A stretch of DNA of 64,000 bases from Odontocerum albicorne. Taxonomy: Eukaryota > Arthropoda > Insecta > Trichoptera > Odontoceridae. Below the pieces are notes generated by a model. The model was not told where the DNA came from, searched no databases, and saw nothing but the letters and a program-made list of their open reading frames with translations. The stretch is taken from positions 20,112,251-20,176,250 of the forward strand of contig OX463863.1 of the NCBI GenBank assembly GCA_949825065.1, written 5' to 3'. Made by a program: the position numbers and the translations under genes. Shown here one piece after another: positions 1 to 10,994 of this stretch. How positions within the stretch are numbered: position 1 is the first letter of the stretch; the number at the start of each line of letters is the position of its first letter.

Positions 1-300
1 ATTAATTAACCATTATTTTTTTATTAATTTATTATATTAATTGATAATTAAATAATTATTATATTAATTAATTATTATATAAATTATTAATTAACATATT
101 ATTTATAATTATTAATAATAATAAGAATTATATTAATAATATAATTCATCAATTAATTATTTATATTAATATATTAATTATTATTCATAAAATTTTAAAA
201 TTAATATTGATATATTATTAATATTTATAGATTTATAAATTTATGTTTAATGTTTATTAAATTTATTAATTAATATTAATATGAATAAATATTAAAGGTC
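1..300. repeat. AT-rich low-complexity block
   Basis: Almost only A and T, built from short TTAATTAAT-like runs, with no coding potential. A closely similar block lies at 17580-17930, so this is the left part of duplicated block A rather than unique sequence. Confidence 0.8.
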
Positions 301-553
301 ATTTGAAATATTACCATTAAAGTGGGAGAAGGGGAAGCGTTTCACTTTTCGTGATGTTCAGGTCACTTTGCCCTACCGCATAGATACAAGTTTCACATCA
401 AAAACACAAAAAAAGTGTTTTTCTCTAAATTAATGGATTTATTTGTTGAACATAAATTTATAATACAAGTATTAAAGGAATGCCAAATATCTTGTCTATA
501 ATTTTAACTTTGCTTAGTCAATAGAATAGATTTAAACTTATCTGTTATTGCAG

Positions 554-811
554 ATACTCAAACCTCGTCATCTTACGAAACTTTCAGTAAAGAAATTATC
601 ACAGACATTAGTTCACAGGAGCAATCCCACCATTTGGAATTTAAGATCTCTACAGATTTTTCCATAAAAAGAGAAAATATTGGAGAAGAGGATACTGCAC
701 CAGCATTCCCTGAATTTTCTATGGACATACAGGAAGCGAATATTAAAAAAGAATGTGCTGGAGTCAGTAAAACAGAGATTGTTGATGTTTGTGATACATT
801 TGCGATTTCAA
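554..811 (+). CDS. ZF-P1 exon 2 (paired psi-K-x-E module)
   Basis: Internal exon of 258 nt. An acceptor ending TTATTGCAG lies just before it and a donor GTGAGTAT just after. It enters and leaves in phase 1, so it can be skipped without a frame change. It encodes 86 residues, acidic and Ser/Thr-rich at the start, then SIKREN, a DTA core, MDIQEANIKKECAG and a Val/Thr-rich end. Two psi-K-x-E matches (IKRE and IKKE) are 26 residues apart. No known domain (ZAD, BTB, KRAB) is recognisable. The matching exon 1 would lie left of the window. Confidence 0.75.
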
Positions 812-1368
812 GTGAGTATGAATATTTGATCATTATTTAAATACAACTCTTTTTATCTAAAATATGCAATGTTGATTGTGCAATAGTCCTGCAACAGACC
901 TAGTTATAAAATCTTACGATATGACCCAATGTGAAAAACTCTTTATTAAAATAGATGATACAATAAATAAATTAAAATAGTTTTCTGTTAATTTTTATAT
1001 ATCTAGAGGCATTAATTTCTAATGTTCACACTAACATATTATTGAGTTAGCAGAATCTATTGCACAACAATTCTGTCATATTAAAAAAACCTTTTTATTT
1101 TGTAAAATAAATTTGCAATTTTTAAGCAGTAAATCAAATTCCTCAAGGAAGGTATTTGGGTGTATGGTGCAGGCATCCTCTCAAATGGTTAAAGGAAACA
1201 ATTAGGGTCAAAACACTGTTTCATTTTGACTTCTTTAAACAATAATATGTAAGAAAAATTAATTGTTTTTATAACAGAATGAGTCAATTTTAGAAAAGCT
1301 ACGCTTTTTTTTTTAATTCACTATTTATACTTTTAAAGAATTAAATTGGTTTATTTTCGTCGTTTTAG
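812..1368 (+). other. ZF-P1 intron 2
   Basis: Non-coding AT-rich sequence between the GTGAGT donor and the acceptor ending TCGTTTTAG. It is collinear with the ZF-P2 intron at 18355-18910. I see no element inserted in it. Confidence 0.7.
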
Positions 1369-2096
1369 GTTCTTGTAATATAAATGTCCAGTTGCAAAAA
1401 GAGAAGCCACATAGTTGTGCATATTGTGGGAAGATGTTCGCACAAAAATTTACTTTGACAAATCACGAAAGGATTCATAGTGGAGAAAAGCCCTTCAACT
1501 GTAAATATTGTGATAAAACATTCAGAAAGAAAAGTGGTTTAACATGTCATGAAAGGGTTCATAGTGGAGAGAAGCCCTACAGTTGTAAAAGCTGTGAGAA
1601 AACATTCTCAACAAGAACTATTTTAATACACCATGAAAGGATTCATAGTGGAGAGAAGCCCTACATCTGTAGAAATTGTGGGAAAACATTCTCGAAAAAA
1701 ATTGGTTTAACATGTCATGAAAGGATTCATAGTGGAGAAAAGCCCTACATATGTAGAAATTGTGGGAAAACATTCACAAAAAAAAGTAGTTTGACATGTC
1801 ATGAAAGGATTCATAGTGGGGAAAAGCCCTACAACTGCAAAAGTTGTGCGAAAACATTTTCAACAAAAAGTATTTTAATAAATCATGAAAGGATTCATAG
1901 TGGAGAGAAGCCCTACAACTGTAAATACTGTGAAAAAACATTCTCGAGAAAAAATGTTTTAATTCGCCATGAAAGGATTCACGGCGAAGAGAAACCCTAC
2001 AACTGTAGACAGTGTGGTAAAACATATTTGAAAAAGGGTAATTTAAAATCTCATGAAAGCATTCATATTGCAGAGAACCCCTTTAGCTGTGGATAA
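1369..2096 (+). CDS. ZF-P1 finger exon: 8 C2H2 zinc fingers
   Basis: Terminal coding exon, probably a nuclear sequence-specific DNA-binding protein. After a short lead (SCNINVQLQKEKPHS) come eight fingers of the form C-x2-C-x3-F-x5-L-x2-H-x3-H with the canonical TGEKP-like linker (HSGEKPY) repeated every 84 nt. The eighth finger (CRQCGKTYLKKGNLKSH) is the last before a TAA at 2094-2096. It joins exon 2 in phase 1 (A + GT gives Ser). Downstream sequence still reads as fingers with stops, so the array has been shortened. The first exon and promoter are outside the window. Long minus-strand frames here are shadows. Confidence 0.85.
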
Positions 2097-2650
2097 TGTG
2101 AGAAGACATTTGTATGAAAAGGTGATTTTAAATCTCATGTAAGGATTTGTACTGGGTAGAAGCCTTTCAGCTGTGGGAAATGTAAGTCATTCTAAGTAAA
2201 AAGTAATTTAAAATCTCATGAAAGAATTCATAGTAGAAAGAAACCCTACAACAGTGGGCATTGAAGACATTTCCAGAAAAGGGTAAATTAAAATCTCATT
2301 AAAGGATTTATAGTAGTACGAGTACAAAAAAGCCCAACAACTGTGGGCAATGTGAGTAGATATTTTAAAAAAATCTCATAAAAGGATGAATACAGGAACG
2401 ATACTCTACAACTGTGGACATTATTAGAAAAAAAAATCTCTCAAAAGCTATTCAATATCTCATGAATAGATTCATAAGGGAGAGAAGCTCTACAGATGTG
2501 AACAATGTGGGAAGACATTTTCAAACAAAATTGTCAGCTGCCGTTCTAGGATTCGTACTGGAGTACAATTAGATATTGTAAGCAGATATTCTTAGGAAAG
2601 GATAATTTAAAATGTTATGAAATAATTCACTGTAGAGACAAGCCCTGCGC
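2097..2650 (+). pseudogene. decayed 3' zinc fingers of ZF-P1
   Basis: Reading on past the ZF-P1 stop, finger landmarks recur about every 84 nt (C-x2-C codons, AAATCTCATGAAAG-type H-E-R codons, GAGAAGCCC linkers) but with stops and frameshifts. The same remains follow ZF-P2 at 19633-20280. They show that the ancestral array had several more fingers. Confidence 0.75.
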
Positions 2651-2998
2651 TTCAATTATATTGTTACAATATATAAAAAGTGTTTTATATAACATAGAAA
2701 AATTTATTTGTCAGAGAAGTAATACTCGTAGGTGCAATTTATTTAAAAAAAATAGAGATTTAGAAATATCTAAATTGAATAGATAGTTTTATAAAATTCA
2801 CACTAGAAATAGAACAGGATGGTAAATTAAATTTCTTGGACTTATTCCGAAAAATAGCACATTTGACTTTGATATATTGATATAGAATAGACACTTATTC
2901 AGACTCCAGCATAATTCCAGCAATTTCCAATCGTCCTAATAACCATAAATTCACCGCCTTCAACTGTATGCTTCATAGATTGCTCAGTGTGCCCTTAA

Positions 2999-3890
2999 CC
3001 CTTGCCGATCTATGAACGGACAAGAGTGACCAAGACGTATATTTTATTTAATTTCTCGAAATATACTGCTTGCAGGGTCTTCATACTTTATGTATTCCTC
3101 ATCGAAACCTCTTTGATTTGAATGATGTCATTACGAAATAAAATCATTAATAAATATCAACAGAAATGAATGATTTTAAATCGAGAATTGACGAAATGTC
3201 CAAACACTCCGTATGACTCATTCTTTTTTGACAGTTAATATTTTAGGAGTACATTCGTTCCAGGGATTGGTTACCAGTTTTATCAAACACCTGTGCGTTT
3301 AGTACATAGAATAGAAACAAAAGTTATTTCGTGCCCCAATTGCGATAGACTTTCTCCACAGGATTAAATTTTGATTTTATGATATGTTTGTCCTATTTTC
3401 AAATTTTGACCTATTTTCAAAGTGTTTATATTTTCCAAATGGCATATTTTATTGATTTGAATTTCGTGTTTGTTTTTATATTATTATTTTTGAATTTATA
3501 TATTCATTTTATATTTTGTTAATATGTTAATTATTGTCTTAATTCGAATTATATTTTTATTGCCAAAAATACACGCTACATTTTATTGTATAATTTTATG
3601 ATTTTTTTTTTAAAAGGTTGGAGACCTCTTTTCAGTCATGCGCATTCTGAACGTTGCGCAGACCGAACGACGCAGTGGAAATATGATATTCTTATAGAAA
3701 TGTCACCTCTCTGTTTGAACTCTTATTTTATCATTTCTTACACTTATTTTATATTATTCGACATTTTATTACATAGTAAAATGATGTTTATAGCTAATTA
3801 CAAAAAAAAACTAATAGATTTTGTATAATTTTTATTTAAAACATACATGTTTACTGTACCCTCAGTGTCCAACACCGTTACGTTAAGTGT
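2999..3890 (+). mobile_element. piggyBac-like element, internally deleted remnant (family T1)
   Basis: It begins with TTAA (2995-2998) followed by CCCTTGCCGATC, the same end as the fuller copy at 21880-23821. The interior that encodes most of the transposase is missing: near 3275 the left part jumps to the Cys-rich C-terminal tail (CQTSVCLVHR in the other copy) and then the shared 3' part up to about 3880. The last ~40 bp, including the right terminal repeat, are absent. It is an insertion independent of the other copy, because the flanks differ. Confidence 0.7.
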
Positions 3891-3899
3891 TAACCAAGA

Positions 3900-4480
3900 C
3901 AATTTTATAAAAGAATTAAAGGTCATATAAAAATTGATACTAATAATGTTTTCTCTAAAAACCTCATTGATTCACTTTTAAAGAACAAAACATTGAAGAA
4001 ACTCTTCAAAATCATATATTTAACGACACCTATAAGCATACCTATAAATGAAGCAAAGTCCTATTTATAAAAAAACCTATGATACGAAATAACAAAAAAA
4101 AAATCCTAGTCACATAAAGTCAGCTTTTTACACTAATTTTATCTCCGGAAATTCTTATTTAACGGGAAACGCAAAAATGTAATACTTGCAACAGTGATGT
4201 GTGTAAACTTTTATGTGCTGACTGTGATAATTTCTATATAGGAAAGACAGGAAGATCTTTTGAAAAGGGACTTCGTGAACACAAATCCACCTTAACGAAT
4301 CTTCTAATTTATTCTCCAATACCTTATCATTGTCACTGTGAAAATCACATTTTCTATCGATGATGTCAAAGTTTTGCATATCAGTAGTAACGGAAATATA
4401 TTGGTAGATTAGAGGCCCTAGAAATATCCAATTCGGTGCATTGGAATAGCAAACACATATATTCCCAAGATCTCACCGCT
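3900..4480 (+). pseudogene. Penelope-like element remnant with GIY-YIG endonuclease motif
   Basis: In the + frame near 4200-4290 the sequence reads LCADCDNFYIGKTGRSFEK followed by LREHK. This is the GIY-YIG nuclease signature at the C-terminus of Penelope-like retroelements, where it nicks target DNA for priming. Upstream frames are broken by stops, and downstream a HCHCENH-type motif remains. A minus-strand relative lies at 42930-43430. Only a C-terminal fragment is present. Confidence 0.7.
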
Positions 4481-4597
4481 GCTTGCTGAAGTTGTCTGCT
4501 GCCTCCCTCCAACCGCACTCCCCAACTCAATTTTTTATCGTTATAAATGTGTATATCGGTACTAGTTTGAACAAAATTAAGTCTTATTTGTCCTCCC

Positions 4598-4643
4598 CTG
4601 ATGATGAGGTGAAAACCTTGAAACCGGTAGGGTTATACCGTTA
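4598..4643 (+). other. hammerhead-like motif in Penelope 3' region, copy 1
   Basis: Order of parts: CTGATGA, a hairpin GAGGT-GAAA-ACCTT, then GAAAC, then CGGTA-loop-TACCG. This resembles the CUGAUGA / stem II / GAAA / stem III order of hammerhead ribozymes, which are known from Penelope-like elements. One extra base sits between CTGATGA and stem II, and stem III pairing is one base out of register, so activity is unproven. The same bases also encode a DDEVKTLKPVG-type peptide. Confidence 0.4.
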
Positions 4644-4806
4644 TATAAAGATAATTTTTTTACGAAAATGTGCAGAAGAATTGGTATTGTTAAGGGAATT
4701 AATATTGACAAAATATGAATGTTTCATTGCTGTCATGTATAAAACTTGTGGTGTTTGGTTCGAAACTGACCCGTAGTCATACTTCTCAAGGTTTAATATG
4801 AATCTT

Positions 4807-4849
4807 CTGATGATGAGGGGAAAACCTTGAAACCGGTAAGGTTATACCG
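4807..4849 (+). other. hammerhead-like motif, copy 2 (direct repeat of copy 1)
   Basis: The same arrangement as at 4598, about 200 bp downstream in direct orientation, with AGGG for AGGT in the first hairpin arm. Paired direct copies fit the repeated pseudo-LTR ends seen in Penelope-like elements. Confidence 0.4.
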
Positions 4850-5024
4850 TTATATAAAGTGGAATAAACAGTATTGGAGTAAACAAATGACAATGTTTTT
4901 AAACCTCCAGTGTAAATGCCTTAATTAAAAATAATGTATAATAAATGACTTAAGGAAATTATGTACATGGTCGCAATAATATTCAAATGATTATTCATCT
5001 TATATACACATATACGAGAGTCAA

Positions 5025-5480
5025 CTAGAAAGTAAGGTTACAAGGGCTCCTGAGGCCGGGGAAATTTTTGGTTTCGAAGTTGGCGCACCTGGCGTGTAGG
5101 GGGGATCCTAACGGTCAGTTTGTTTGGTCCCGCGTGTTTCCCGGCCATTTTGTTCAGTCACAGTAAATTCTTCCAATGGAGAGGTCGTCGCGCGCTCCCG
5201 CCACCTCCCGTCCGTGCGAGATCCGCGCGATCATCCGTTTTTTGACTTTGCAGAACAATACCGCCGCGAATATCCATCGGAAGCTCGTGGAAGTTTATGG
5301 TAGTGATGTGATGAGTTGACAACATGTCACGAAGTGGGTTAGGTTGTTCAGAGAAGGCCGTACTGATACTCACGACGAGGCAAGGCAGTGATTTTTGACG
5401 AATTTGTGCAAAAAATTAAAGAACAAGTGCGAAATGACCGTCGTGTGATGCTTGACGGGATGGTGGAGAGGAAAGAAAAA
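5025..5480 (+). pseudogene. mariner-like transposase, N-terminal fragment
   Basis: From the ATG at 5176 the frame reads MERSSRAPATSRPCEIRAI, then FLTLQNNTAANIHRKL, KWVRLFREGRTDTHDE. This is the first helix-turn-helix of the transposase, which binds the terminal repeats. An in-frame TGA follows the VYGSDVMS part and more stops follow. The catalytic part is absent. The sequence is GC-richer than its surroundings. Confidence 0.6.
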
Positions 5481-5489
5481 TTACTTATG

Positions 5490-6035
5490 AAACACGTTTT
5501 ATTACTGACTTGAAATTAAGAGTTTTTTCAGTCGCTTCTTAATGCATACCAACGATGAACCGAGTCTTACATTGGTTCGTAACTGGTTCCAGAGTCTCAC
5601 TGCATGGACAGTAAAGGACGACGTAAAAAAAGAACGGTGAACTGGAAATGCCAATAAACATTCTTTATTTCAGCGTAGCGCAAGTCCATGATCGGAAAGA
5701 CGCTGAAAATTTTCAAAAAGACAAGAGAGGGTGGCGGAACAGTTAAGCGTATTATACAACAGAGACAGTATGTGAACTTGGCATCTATTTTTCACGTTCA
5801 ACCAGTTCAGCTCCTTCTGGTATGAAGTGGTAAGATCATACTTTCTCAGGTTAAAAATTAAACTTAGACAAACATTTAGAAGGCGCTGTAATCTGTCCAG
5901 CTGTTCCTCCGTAATATCCTAATAACGCACGTCCGTATAGTCCTCAATCGGAAAGAGCAGAGAGTGCACGAGTAAAATATTGGTTTTAGTACACAGGAAT
6001 CTTTGCAACACCAAGGAATAAAAGTTCTTCATATT
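5490..6035 (-). pseudogene. non-LTR retrotransposon, C-terminal fragment of reverse transcriptase ORF
   Basis: Read on the minus strand from about 5970 down, broken frames give LFPIEDYTDV, LQRLLNVCLSLIFNLRKYD, LNWLNVKNRCQVHILSLLY and SFTVHAVRLWNQLR. This is the thumb/C-terminal region typical of CR1/Rex/Jockey-type LINEs. Several frameshifts and stops are present, and no catalytic YADD box is in this piece. Confidence 0.6.
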
Positions 6036-6129
6036 TAATGGAATAAAAGTTATTATTTTAAACAGAACTCCGTGAATGAAATTCATTTAATCCTTCAGCT
6101 TTGAATCTTTTTATAACAATTGATTTTAA

Positions 6130-6190
6130 GTAATAAACAAATCATTGGAAGCAATAAACAAATCATTGGAGTAATAAACAAATCATTTGA
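6130..6190. repeat. three tandem ~20-bp repeats
   Basis: The unit TAATAAACAAATCATTGGA occurs three times in a row with small changes. The surroundings (6040-6420) hold nothing else recognisable. Confidence 0.7.
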
Positions 6191-6425
6191 ATTTTCGGTA
6201 TCTAACATAAGTAATTAATTTTAATTAAAAAAAAATACTAATAACCTTATTACGAAAGTTTGGTGTTGGTTAAAAAACCTTAAACAATAATGTACTATTA
6301 ATGATTTCTCATCCACTGCAACAGGAACAGGTTGGTATCGAGGTTTATTTATTTCTCTCCACAAATAACAAAGTGAAAATTTTGTTCCTTTGCATTTAAT
6401 TATGGAAAATGAATTGCTGAATTAA

Positions 6426-6666
6426 CCACTTAACAGTTGGATTTTTAACACGCGACATAACACAATGACGAACTGTGAACGAGTAAATTCTATACGAAAA
6501 TATATTCCGTTCGGAGAAAACAAGTTGAAACAAGATCTGCCCAAACGACGCTCGGGAGAAACACTCTCAACAAGCTGAAACAAGATTTGCCCGAACGAGG
6601 CTCGGGCTCGTCGGTATAAAAAGAAACTTCGTGCCCGAGTCCCGCTCGGGCAAAACTGTCAAGTGG
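6426..6666. mobile_element. TTAA-flanked MITE, 241 bp (family T6)
   Basis: TTAA at 6422-6425 and TTGA at 6667-6670 (one mutation) flank ends CCACTTAACAGTT and the inverted CCACTTGACAGTT (12 of 13 match). The interior has two near-identical stretches around CAAGCTGAAACAAGAT and CTCGGG. No coding capacity. The TTAA target suggests mobilisation by a piggyBac-type transposase. Confidence 0.65.
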
Positions 6667-6841
6667 TTGATAAAATAGGGCAATCTTGGAAGTAGCATTA
6701 TTGCTGAAAATTACAATTCTCTATATCCTAACTTTAGTATAAGAAGGAAATATTTCTGAGGTTTTTCTTTAATTTACATATAATTTGGTTCAGGTTATTT
6801 GAACGACCATTAAATATAGAAATTTACAGTGAAAGTATGCC

Positions 6842-6940
6842 TCTTATGGGTGTAAAATTGCAGGTAAATATTTGAAAACAAAATTTCATTTAGAATACCA
6901 TGAAATGTTTCATTGCATAGAGAAGCCATACAGATTTATG
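6842..6940 (+). pseudogene. isolated decayed C2H2 finger
   Basis: The + frame reads GCKIAGKYLKTKFHLEYHEM then FHCIEKPYR: a C2H2 finger and its linker with the second Cys lost. A matching next-finger fragment lies at 8022-8105, with a LINE between them. Confidence 0.5.
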
Positions 6941-6944
6941 TTTT

Positions 6945-8013
6945 ATTTATTTAATTAACGACACAACAGTGTCTTTATATACAAATGAACATGTGACAGG
7001 TTATACAAGTACTTAAAATTATTGACAAAAAATACAAAACTTTGTCTTAAACTAACATAAAGATACAAAAAGTAGTAATAATAATAAATTACAAGTCATT
7101 GTTTAAAACTATTTAATATTAATATGTATATTTAAGTTCAATATATGTTATGTATGTATACCACAAAATATTACCAAACTTCACCAATCAGACTTACGTA
7201 ATTGTCGAAGACTTATTTTATAGTGGCAAAGAACTTAGATTTGTTTTTAGTGGAACAACGCTTACATAGAACAAGAAGAATTGGATTTTTCGACAATTTT
7301 AGGAATAGATCTTGAAATATAGAAAACACATGGGCTCACTTGTAGAACGAGATGCAAGAATGGAAACCTTCCACATGTTGATGCAGGGTTACTCAACTCC
7401 AGAGGCAAAGTATTGTCCTTAATGTTTCGTTTATACTAGGTTATTTATATTAATAAAGGAGAGCACAAAGTTAGTAACTATTTCTAAATATTGTTGTGAT
7501 ATTCTAGCGAATACTTTATGCACTTATATTAAAAATATCTAAATTGTTGCAAAACTCATTTTCAAGTCTTTGCATACGAATTATAGAGGAGTGAATTTTA
7601 TAATTAGTACAGCAATTTTGGGTATAAAAGGGATTGAGCTGTCTTGTGGATCTACCCGCAGTGGGAATAGGAAATGAAATGCTTGCGAGTAAGTGAGGTG
7701 CATCGGTCACTGAGTGAATGATTTTGTATAGCAGTACTATATCGGCTGTTTTTCTTCTGTCACACAGCTTCAAGAGTTTCATTGCATTTAATAAGTTGGG
7801 ATAATTTCTTTGTTCATGTGATATTCCAAGTTTCAAATTGATGAATCTTAGAAATTTGTTTTGTACTCGTTCTAAAGTTTGTGCATGGGCGGCGCAATGA
7901 GGAGACCATATTGATGAGTTGTAGTCAAGGCGGCTACGTACCAAAGAGCAGTACAGCGTTTTTAATGTTTGGAAATCCGAGAAATGTTGGGCAGTTCTTA
8001 GTACAAATCCCAA
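6945..8013 (-). mobile_element. 5'-truncated non-LTR retrotransposon (Jockey/CR1-like)
   Basis: The minus-strand frame 8013-7516 encodes a reverse-transcriptase C-terminal region: LKTLYCSLVRSRLDYNSSIW, SPHCAAHAQTLERVQNKFLR, then LLKLCDRRKTADIVLLYKII. This is the thumb region after the YADD box. The 3' flank down to 6945 is AT-rich and ends in a TTTATTTATTTAATTAA run that fits a 3' tail. The element is truncated at about LGFVLR at its 5' end and sits between two finger remnants. A shorter, deleted copy lies at 20463-20750. Confidence 0.65.
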
Positions 8014-8021
8014 GGTGTGTA

Positions 8022-8105
8022 TGTTACATTGGGGGAAGGAATTCTCTCACAAAAGTAATTTTATATGTGGTGCAAGAATTCATAGTGAAGAAAAGCTCTG
8101 AATAT
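8022..8105 (+). pseudogene. isolated decayed C2H2 finger
   Basis: The + frame reads CYIGGKEFSHKSNFICGARI followed by HSEEKL: the finger skeleton with the second Cys and first His replaced by Gly. The duplicated copy at 20770-20850 keeps a few more finger positions (KEEKFYNC). Confidence 0.5.
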
Positions 8106-8224
8106 ATTATGCACACATTTTTATTTATTTTCTCAATATAGGCTTAGCCCAATTATATTGAAAAAAATACATACATATGTTGTATCATATACACATATTA
8201 TATATTCAAATGTACTTAGAGGAG

Positions 8225-8425
8225 CAAAGTACAAATGACTGCACCTGATCATCCAAGGCAAAATAGAGGGTCGAAGAGGTGTTGGCAGGAGGCAAATCTC
8301 CTGGCTCCGCAATATACGTGATTGGACTGGCATAAGGGGTGTTGGGGATCTTTTTCACGCTGCTGGGGACAAAGATGTCTACTCTCAGGTGATATTCAAC
8401 TTTGGGGAGACCTGACATAACACTG
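8225..8425 (+). pseudogene. RTE/Ingi-type LINE C-terminal fragment
   Basis: The + frame reads LIIQGKIEGRRGVGRRQISW then LRNIRDWTGIRGVGDLFHAA. This basic tail, with its GRRG...W...R.W motif, closes the reverse-transcriptase ORF of RTE-like non-LTR elements. It is repeated in block B copy 2 at 20990-21195. No catalytic part is nearby. Confidence 0.6.
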
Positions 8426-9111
8426 AGAAGAAGAAGAAGATACATTCAGTCACAAATACGCTGATGATAATATTTTGTTGTATTATACTTTCGTTGTATA
8501 CAGCACAACCTGGCAGGCAAACGAGGCCTTAAGTGAAAACCTGACTGGAATGAAAGACAAGTGTCTCTTGCCAACTACGACACGGAGGTCGCCCTATTCA
8601 TGGTAGAGAACAGCTTTACAACTATACACACTGAGAAAAGACATTTAGGTGATACCTGAAGTGAAACCAGACTGATACCCTTTTTAACAAAATGGGTGTC
8701 AACAGGAATCAGATCGCAAATTCTGGGTCTAAAGACAGCTGCTCTACCAAATAGGCTTAGGAGATTGTCATCTACTATAATAATATTCAGATCAAATTGT
8801 CTGCATAATTAGAGGATTTATTTCTAAGAGCAGTAAGAAATATACATGAGGAAGGTCATTCAGTTTGCTGTACCGCTGTGTCTGAAGCCCTCTCCACCAG
8901 CAAGCACTCTTCATCTGCAGCATTGGTCAGTCCTCTGGCCTTCTTCTGTGACACTGCTCTTTTAAGCTGACTTCTGTTGTAAAATTCTTGTTTTTTACTG
9001 TCCTAAATCCCCTTTTCAATCTATAATTTAATTTTAATTGGTTTTTATTCCTTGTTTTAAATACTGTAATTAATAAATACTTTAATAAATATTATAATTC
9101 ATTACCTTTTA

Positions 9112-9115
9112 TTAA
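9112..9115. other. empty TTAA target site
   Basis: Here the sequence reads CCTTTTATTAATAACACCC without interruption. In block B copy 2 the same TTAA is doubled around a 1.94-kb element (21880-23821). This site is the pre-insertion allele. Confidence 0.85.
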
Positions 9116-9431
9116 TAACACCCACACTTCATAACTCGGTATTTAAATAAATTCAAGTCAATCTAAATACTTCAAAATTAAAACTGAAAATATATCAAAG
9201 TAATATAAAATAAATTGTCTTTTAGTATAAAGTGTTCATTTTTTCTTGGTAGTTAATTTGATGAATTGGCAAGGAAGGTTTACCACCGTTTCAAAGAGAG
9301 AACTAAAGCACTCAGTAAGTGGGGAAAAGAACAATGCTGGAAATATATCAAAACATTGGATAACACAAGAACAGGGGATTTTTCTAACAGACAATGATTT
9401 ATTCGCGATTTAAAAGTCTCACCACGTGATC

Positions 9432-10562
9432 TTAGATGATTGTTTCATGCCGAGCCCATAGTGTTTTTATTGTCTTCTGAGATAAGGGATTGCTGTGATT
9501 TTGTTGGCTTTTATAGAACTTCACGGTCCAAGCGAGGATGTGGTATTGTAGGGTTTCTTCTCGCTCTTTGGCGTGAAGTCGGGTAAGGTTTGTTCTGGGA
9601 TGGGTGTTAAAAGATATCTTGAATGCCTTGTTCTGCACTCTCTGGAGTTTCAGGTGATCCGTGTTGCTCACACTACCTCAAACGGGTGCAGCATAGGTCA
9701 AGATAGGACGAATAAGGGTTTTATAGAGGAGGAGCTTATTTTTCGGTGAAAGGAAGCTGCGTCGATGAAATATCGAACTGATAGCCCCTATGCCCTTGTG
9801 ACCTTTCTGTCTGATGGTATTCAAATGGGATTTCTACGTCAGTCGCCGGTCGTGGTGCAGGCTGAGGTATTTAACCACGTCCTGCCACTCAACCAGGCAA
9901 CCACCGATGAATAAGGGCATCGACGGCACTCTTTCCTTGATTTCGCGGGAGAACATGATGGCCTCAGTTTTGGCGTCATTAATTTTGAGCCTCCAGTCCT
10001 GGTGGTATTTCTCAAGGATCTCAAGAGCAATCTGAAGACGGCGACCAGCTCGATCCACCTTGAGTGACGATGCGTAGCATGCCGCATCGTCAGCAAAGAG
10101 TGCGAGCTTACAGTTTGGGGGAGTAGGAATGTCGTGTGTGATGTTAAATAGACATGGTCTAAGTATACTGCCTTGGGGGACACCCATAGGGATGGGCCTG
10201 GCGGATGACGTAGAATGATGAGTGGTGACTGTGAAACTTCTATTGGAAAGGTAGGATTGAAGTAGTTTCACAAAATAGAGTGGAGTGCCAGTAAGGAGAA
10301 GTTTGTGGAGAAGGCCATCATGCCAGACAGTATCAAAAGCCTTCTGGAGGTCCAGCAGTACCATGCCAGTACTTCTGTTCCTATTGAAGCCCATTGACAC
10401 GTCTTCCACGACACGGGTAAGTTGCTGGACCGTGTTGTGTCTTGTCCTAAATCCAAATTGCTCATGAGGGAATGTATTATTGGATTCGTGATGGAACACT
10501 AGCTTTGAGCCAACCATTCTCTCAAGGAACAGGAATGTTATGACCTTTTGCAACGAAAACAC
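9432..10562 (-). pseudogene. Jockey-like LINE reverse transcriptase, 5'-truncated
   Basis: The minus-strand frame 10562-9834 carries RT motifs in order: FPHEQFGFRTRHNT, VLLDLQKAFDTVWHDGL, PMGVPQGSIL, LFADDAACYA (the FADD variant of the catalytic YADD), then INDAKTEAIMFS. A second frame 9671-9432 continues the C-terminus (LKLQRVQNKAFKISFNTHPR). A frameshift between about 9672 and 9833 splits them. Endonuclease and ORF1 are missing. Catalytic residues look kept, but the ORF is broken. Confidence 0.75.
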
Positions 10563-10569
10563 TTTTAGA

Positions 10570-10990
10570 ATTTCAACTGTGTAGTTTTATTTGTATGAAG
10601 GTTGAATTACATTGAAGTATAATATTAACAGTATTATAATAACGATGATGTTAATATCTTAGTGGCTTTAAGAATAATGATTCCTGCCTCAGATATGACG
10701 TCCTATTTAAAGCAAAGATAACCATACGCACGCTTCGATAGATTAAAAAGGAATGTTTCAGGTATGTTATCTTTGCCCTTAAGGTCAAATCGATATCAGG
10801 CGATTTATCTCGTTCGCAGTTTTCTTCCATTTAGTGATACCAAATATTTATTGAATTTGGATAGTAAACCGCCAACAAGATAATAAATTTAAACATAATA
10901 CATGGAGTTAAGTTTGACATACATGTGATAACACTAATATTTATAGGTTCTAGATTACATAGTACAGAGATATGGTTGACATCGATTAGC
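10570..10990. other. intergenic, no feature seen
   Basis: AT-rich, no frame of note, no repeat that I could match elsewhere in the window. Confidence 0.6.
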
Positions 10991-10994
10991 TTAA

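Larger units (their letters stand above)
1..2970 (+). repeat. segmental duplication block A, copy 1
   Basis: The whole stretch (AT-rich leader, exon 2, intron, finger exon, decayed fingers) matches 17580-20472 in the same orientation with scattered substitutions and small indels. One visible difference is about 75 extra bases upstream of exon 2 in this copy (near 465-545). The copies diverge after about 2970: this one runs into a TTAA element, the other into block B. Confidence 0.85.
7663..9480 (+). repeat. segmental duplication block B, copy 1
   Basis: It matches 20473-21879 and then, across a TTAA insertion, 23822-24196 in the same orientation. This copy keeps about 75 bases near 7675-7745 that the other has lost. 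The interval 8430-9420 contains no gene I recognise. Confidence 0.8.

Noticed and set aside
1774..2025. Minus-strand frame over the ZF-P1 fingers (also 19400-19735)
   Set aside because: Antisense shadow of the finger array.
3586..3828. 80-codon + frame, similar at 23425-23691
   Set aside because: Lies in the non-coding 3' part of the T1 elements. Conservation follows from element copies.
5158..5373. Minus-strand 71-codon frame
   Set aside because: Antisense to the mariner N-terminal fragment, which matches a known transposase on the + strand.
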